From Ferruginibacter sp. (lineage in GTDB: Bacteria; Bacteroidota; Bacteroidia; Chitinophagales; Chitinophagaceae): a DNA stretch of 6,077 nt. Under the pieces are notes generated by a model. It searched no databases. It was not told where the DNA came from and saw only the letters and a list, made by a program, of their open reading frames with translations. The number at the start of each line of letters is the position of its first letter. Position 1 is the stretch's first letter. The stretch lies in NCBI GenBank assembly GCA_025362765.1, contig JANYFI010000839.1, positions 1 to 6,077 on the forward strand, in the 5' to 3' direction. This document shows, one piece after another, positions 5,510 to 6,077 of the stretch. The translations under genes and the position numbers were made by a program.

Positions 5510-6077
5510 TTAAAGGTTTCCCTTCTTCAATTCACTCACGGCATGATCTGCCGCTCTTGCGGTAAATGCCATATAGCTTAAAGATGGATTTACACAGGCT
5601 GCAGACACCATAAATGACCCATCTGTTACAAAAACATTCGGAGCATCCCAAATTTGGTTAAAGCTGTTGAGCACAGATGTTTTAGGATCCTTACCCATAC
5701 GGGCAGAGCCCATTTCATGAATTCCTCTTCCCAAAGTACCATCACCATCACGCCCCTTTACATCCTTTACACCAGCGGCTTCCAACATATCAATTGCATC
5801 GGCCAACATATCTTTACGCATTTTCTTCTCGTTCTCTTTGTATTCGATATCCATCGCCAATACATTCAATCCCCACTTATCTTTTTTCGTTTTATCAAGC
5901 GTGATCTTATTGTCGTGATAAGGCAGTGTTTCACCAAATGCAGTGAACCCGATAGACCAGGGCCCAGGCTCAGATAATGCATCTTTAAACTCACCACCAA
6001 TATTTAACTCGGCAATGTCTCTTGCCCAGCCATTCCTGCTTGCGCCCCCCTGGTAACCAAAACCACGAATGTAATCA
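5510..6077 (-). CDS. GMC-family FAD oxidoreductase, C-terminal part (5' end beyond window)
   Basis: This is the C-terminal 188 residues of a glucose-methanol-choline (GMC) family flavoprotein. The reading frame stays open to the window edge, so the start codon and the N-terminal FAD-binding Rossmann fold lie outside. The visible part holds the GMC C-terminal domain: the motif HEMGSARMG, whose first His corresponds to the catalytic His of this family (codon 5717-5719); the FVTDG segment; and ACVNPSLSYMA, with the partner Asn at 5588-5590. It aligns without gaps to the last 188 residues of the neighbouring GMC gene at 134 of 188 positions (71%, counted by hand), and both end in ELKKGNL. It is therefore a tandem paralogue, with 97 bp between the two genes. 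The likely role is oxidation of a hydroxyl group on a sugar or polyol; the substrate cannot be told. A start at the internal TTG (5867-5869) is not believable, because homology to the paralogue continues upstream of it. The family call is firm, the substrate unknown. Confidence 0.93.
   Translation of the reverse strand, partial: DYIRGFGYQGGASRNGWARDIAELNIGGEFKDALSEPGPWSIGFTAFGETLPYHDNKITLDKTKKDKWGLNVLAMDIEYKENEKKMRKDMLADAIDMLEAAGVKDVKGRDGDGTLGRGIHEMGSARMGKDPKTSVLNSFNQIWDAPNVFVTDGSFMVSAACVNPSLSYMAFTARAADHAVSELKKGNL

Noticed and set aside
5510..5869. Reading the partial GMC as a stand-alone 119-residue protein starting at a TTG
   Set aside because: The frame remains open to the window edge and the upstream codons match the paralogue continuously, so it is the end of a longer gene, not a small gene or a truncated pseudogene.
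5654..5977. 107-codon open frame on the plus strand, antisense to the partial GMC gene
   Set aside because: It overlaps the conserved C-terminal GMC domain on the minus strand and has no recognisable motif.
1..6077. CRISPR arrays, tRNA or rRNA genes, insertion sequences, phage or defence genes
   Set aside because: I saw no regularly spaced repeats, no tRNA- or rRNA-like sequence, and no transposase, integrase or defence motifs on either strand.

Overview
The window looks like a chromosomal segment of a Bacteroidota bacterium, probably a Chitinophagaceae-like member. Reasons: base composition is moderate to AT-rich; none of the five visible start codons has a Shine-Dalgarno sequence, only A/T-rich leaders; and the gene types (GMC oxidoreductase plus gluconate 2-dehydrogenase subunit 3 plus xylose-isomerase-like TIM barrel plus secreted COG0657-type esterase) are a common Bacteroidota combination. 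The genus-level placement is inference.

All six genes lie on the minus strand, so transcription runs from high to low coordinates. First comes the C-terminal 188 codons of a GMC oxidoreductase cut by the window edge (5510-6077). A complete paralogous GMC oxidoreductase follows (3700-5412), then, 23 bp later, a gluconate 2-dehydrogenase subunit 3-type lipoprotein (3113-3676). After a strong 23-bp-stem hairpin (3042-3092) come a secreted alpha/beta-hydrolase (2107-3021) and a sugar phosphate isomerase/epimerase-like TIM-barrel protein (1153-1950). A terminator-like hairpin (1098-1135) then separates a YghZ-type aldo/keto reductase (46-1047), which is probably its own transcription unit. The plus strand shows no credible gene, and no non-coding gap exceeds about 160 bp.

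Most likely working model (inference): the GMC flavoprotein(s) and the small subunit form a membrane-anchored, periplasm-facing FAD dehydrogenase that oxidises a sugar, glycoside or polyol. The flavoprotein lacks a signal peptide and would be carried out by the Tat-like signal of the small subunit. The esterase could remove acyl groups from a carbohydrate substrate, and the TIM-barrel protein could isomerise or epimerise the oxidised (for example 3-keto) sugar. The aldo/keto reductase would detoxify or reduce small aldehydes, perhaps independently. No cytochrome c gene (no CxxCH) and no glycoside hydrolase gene is present in the window. The most notable features are the tandem GMC duplication (71% identity over the visible 188 residues, with divergence concentrated just before the catalytic His) and the unusual long intergenic hairpin. 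I did not find a clearly new type of system.
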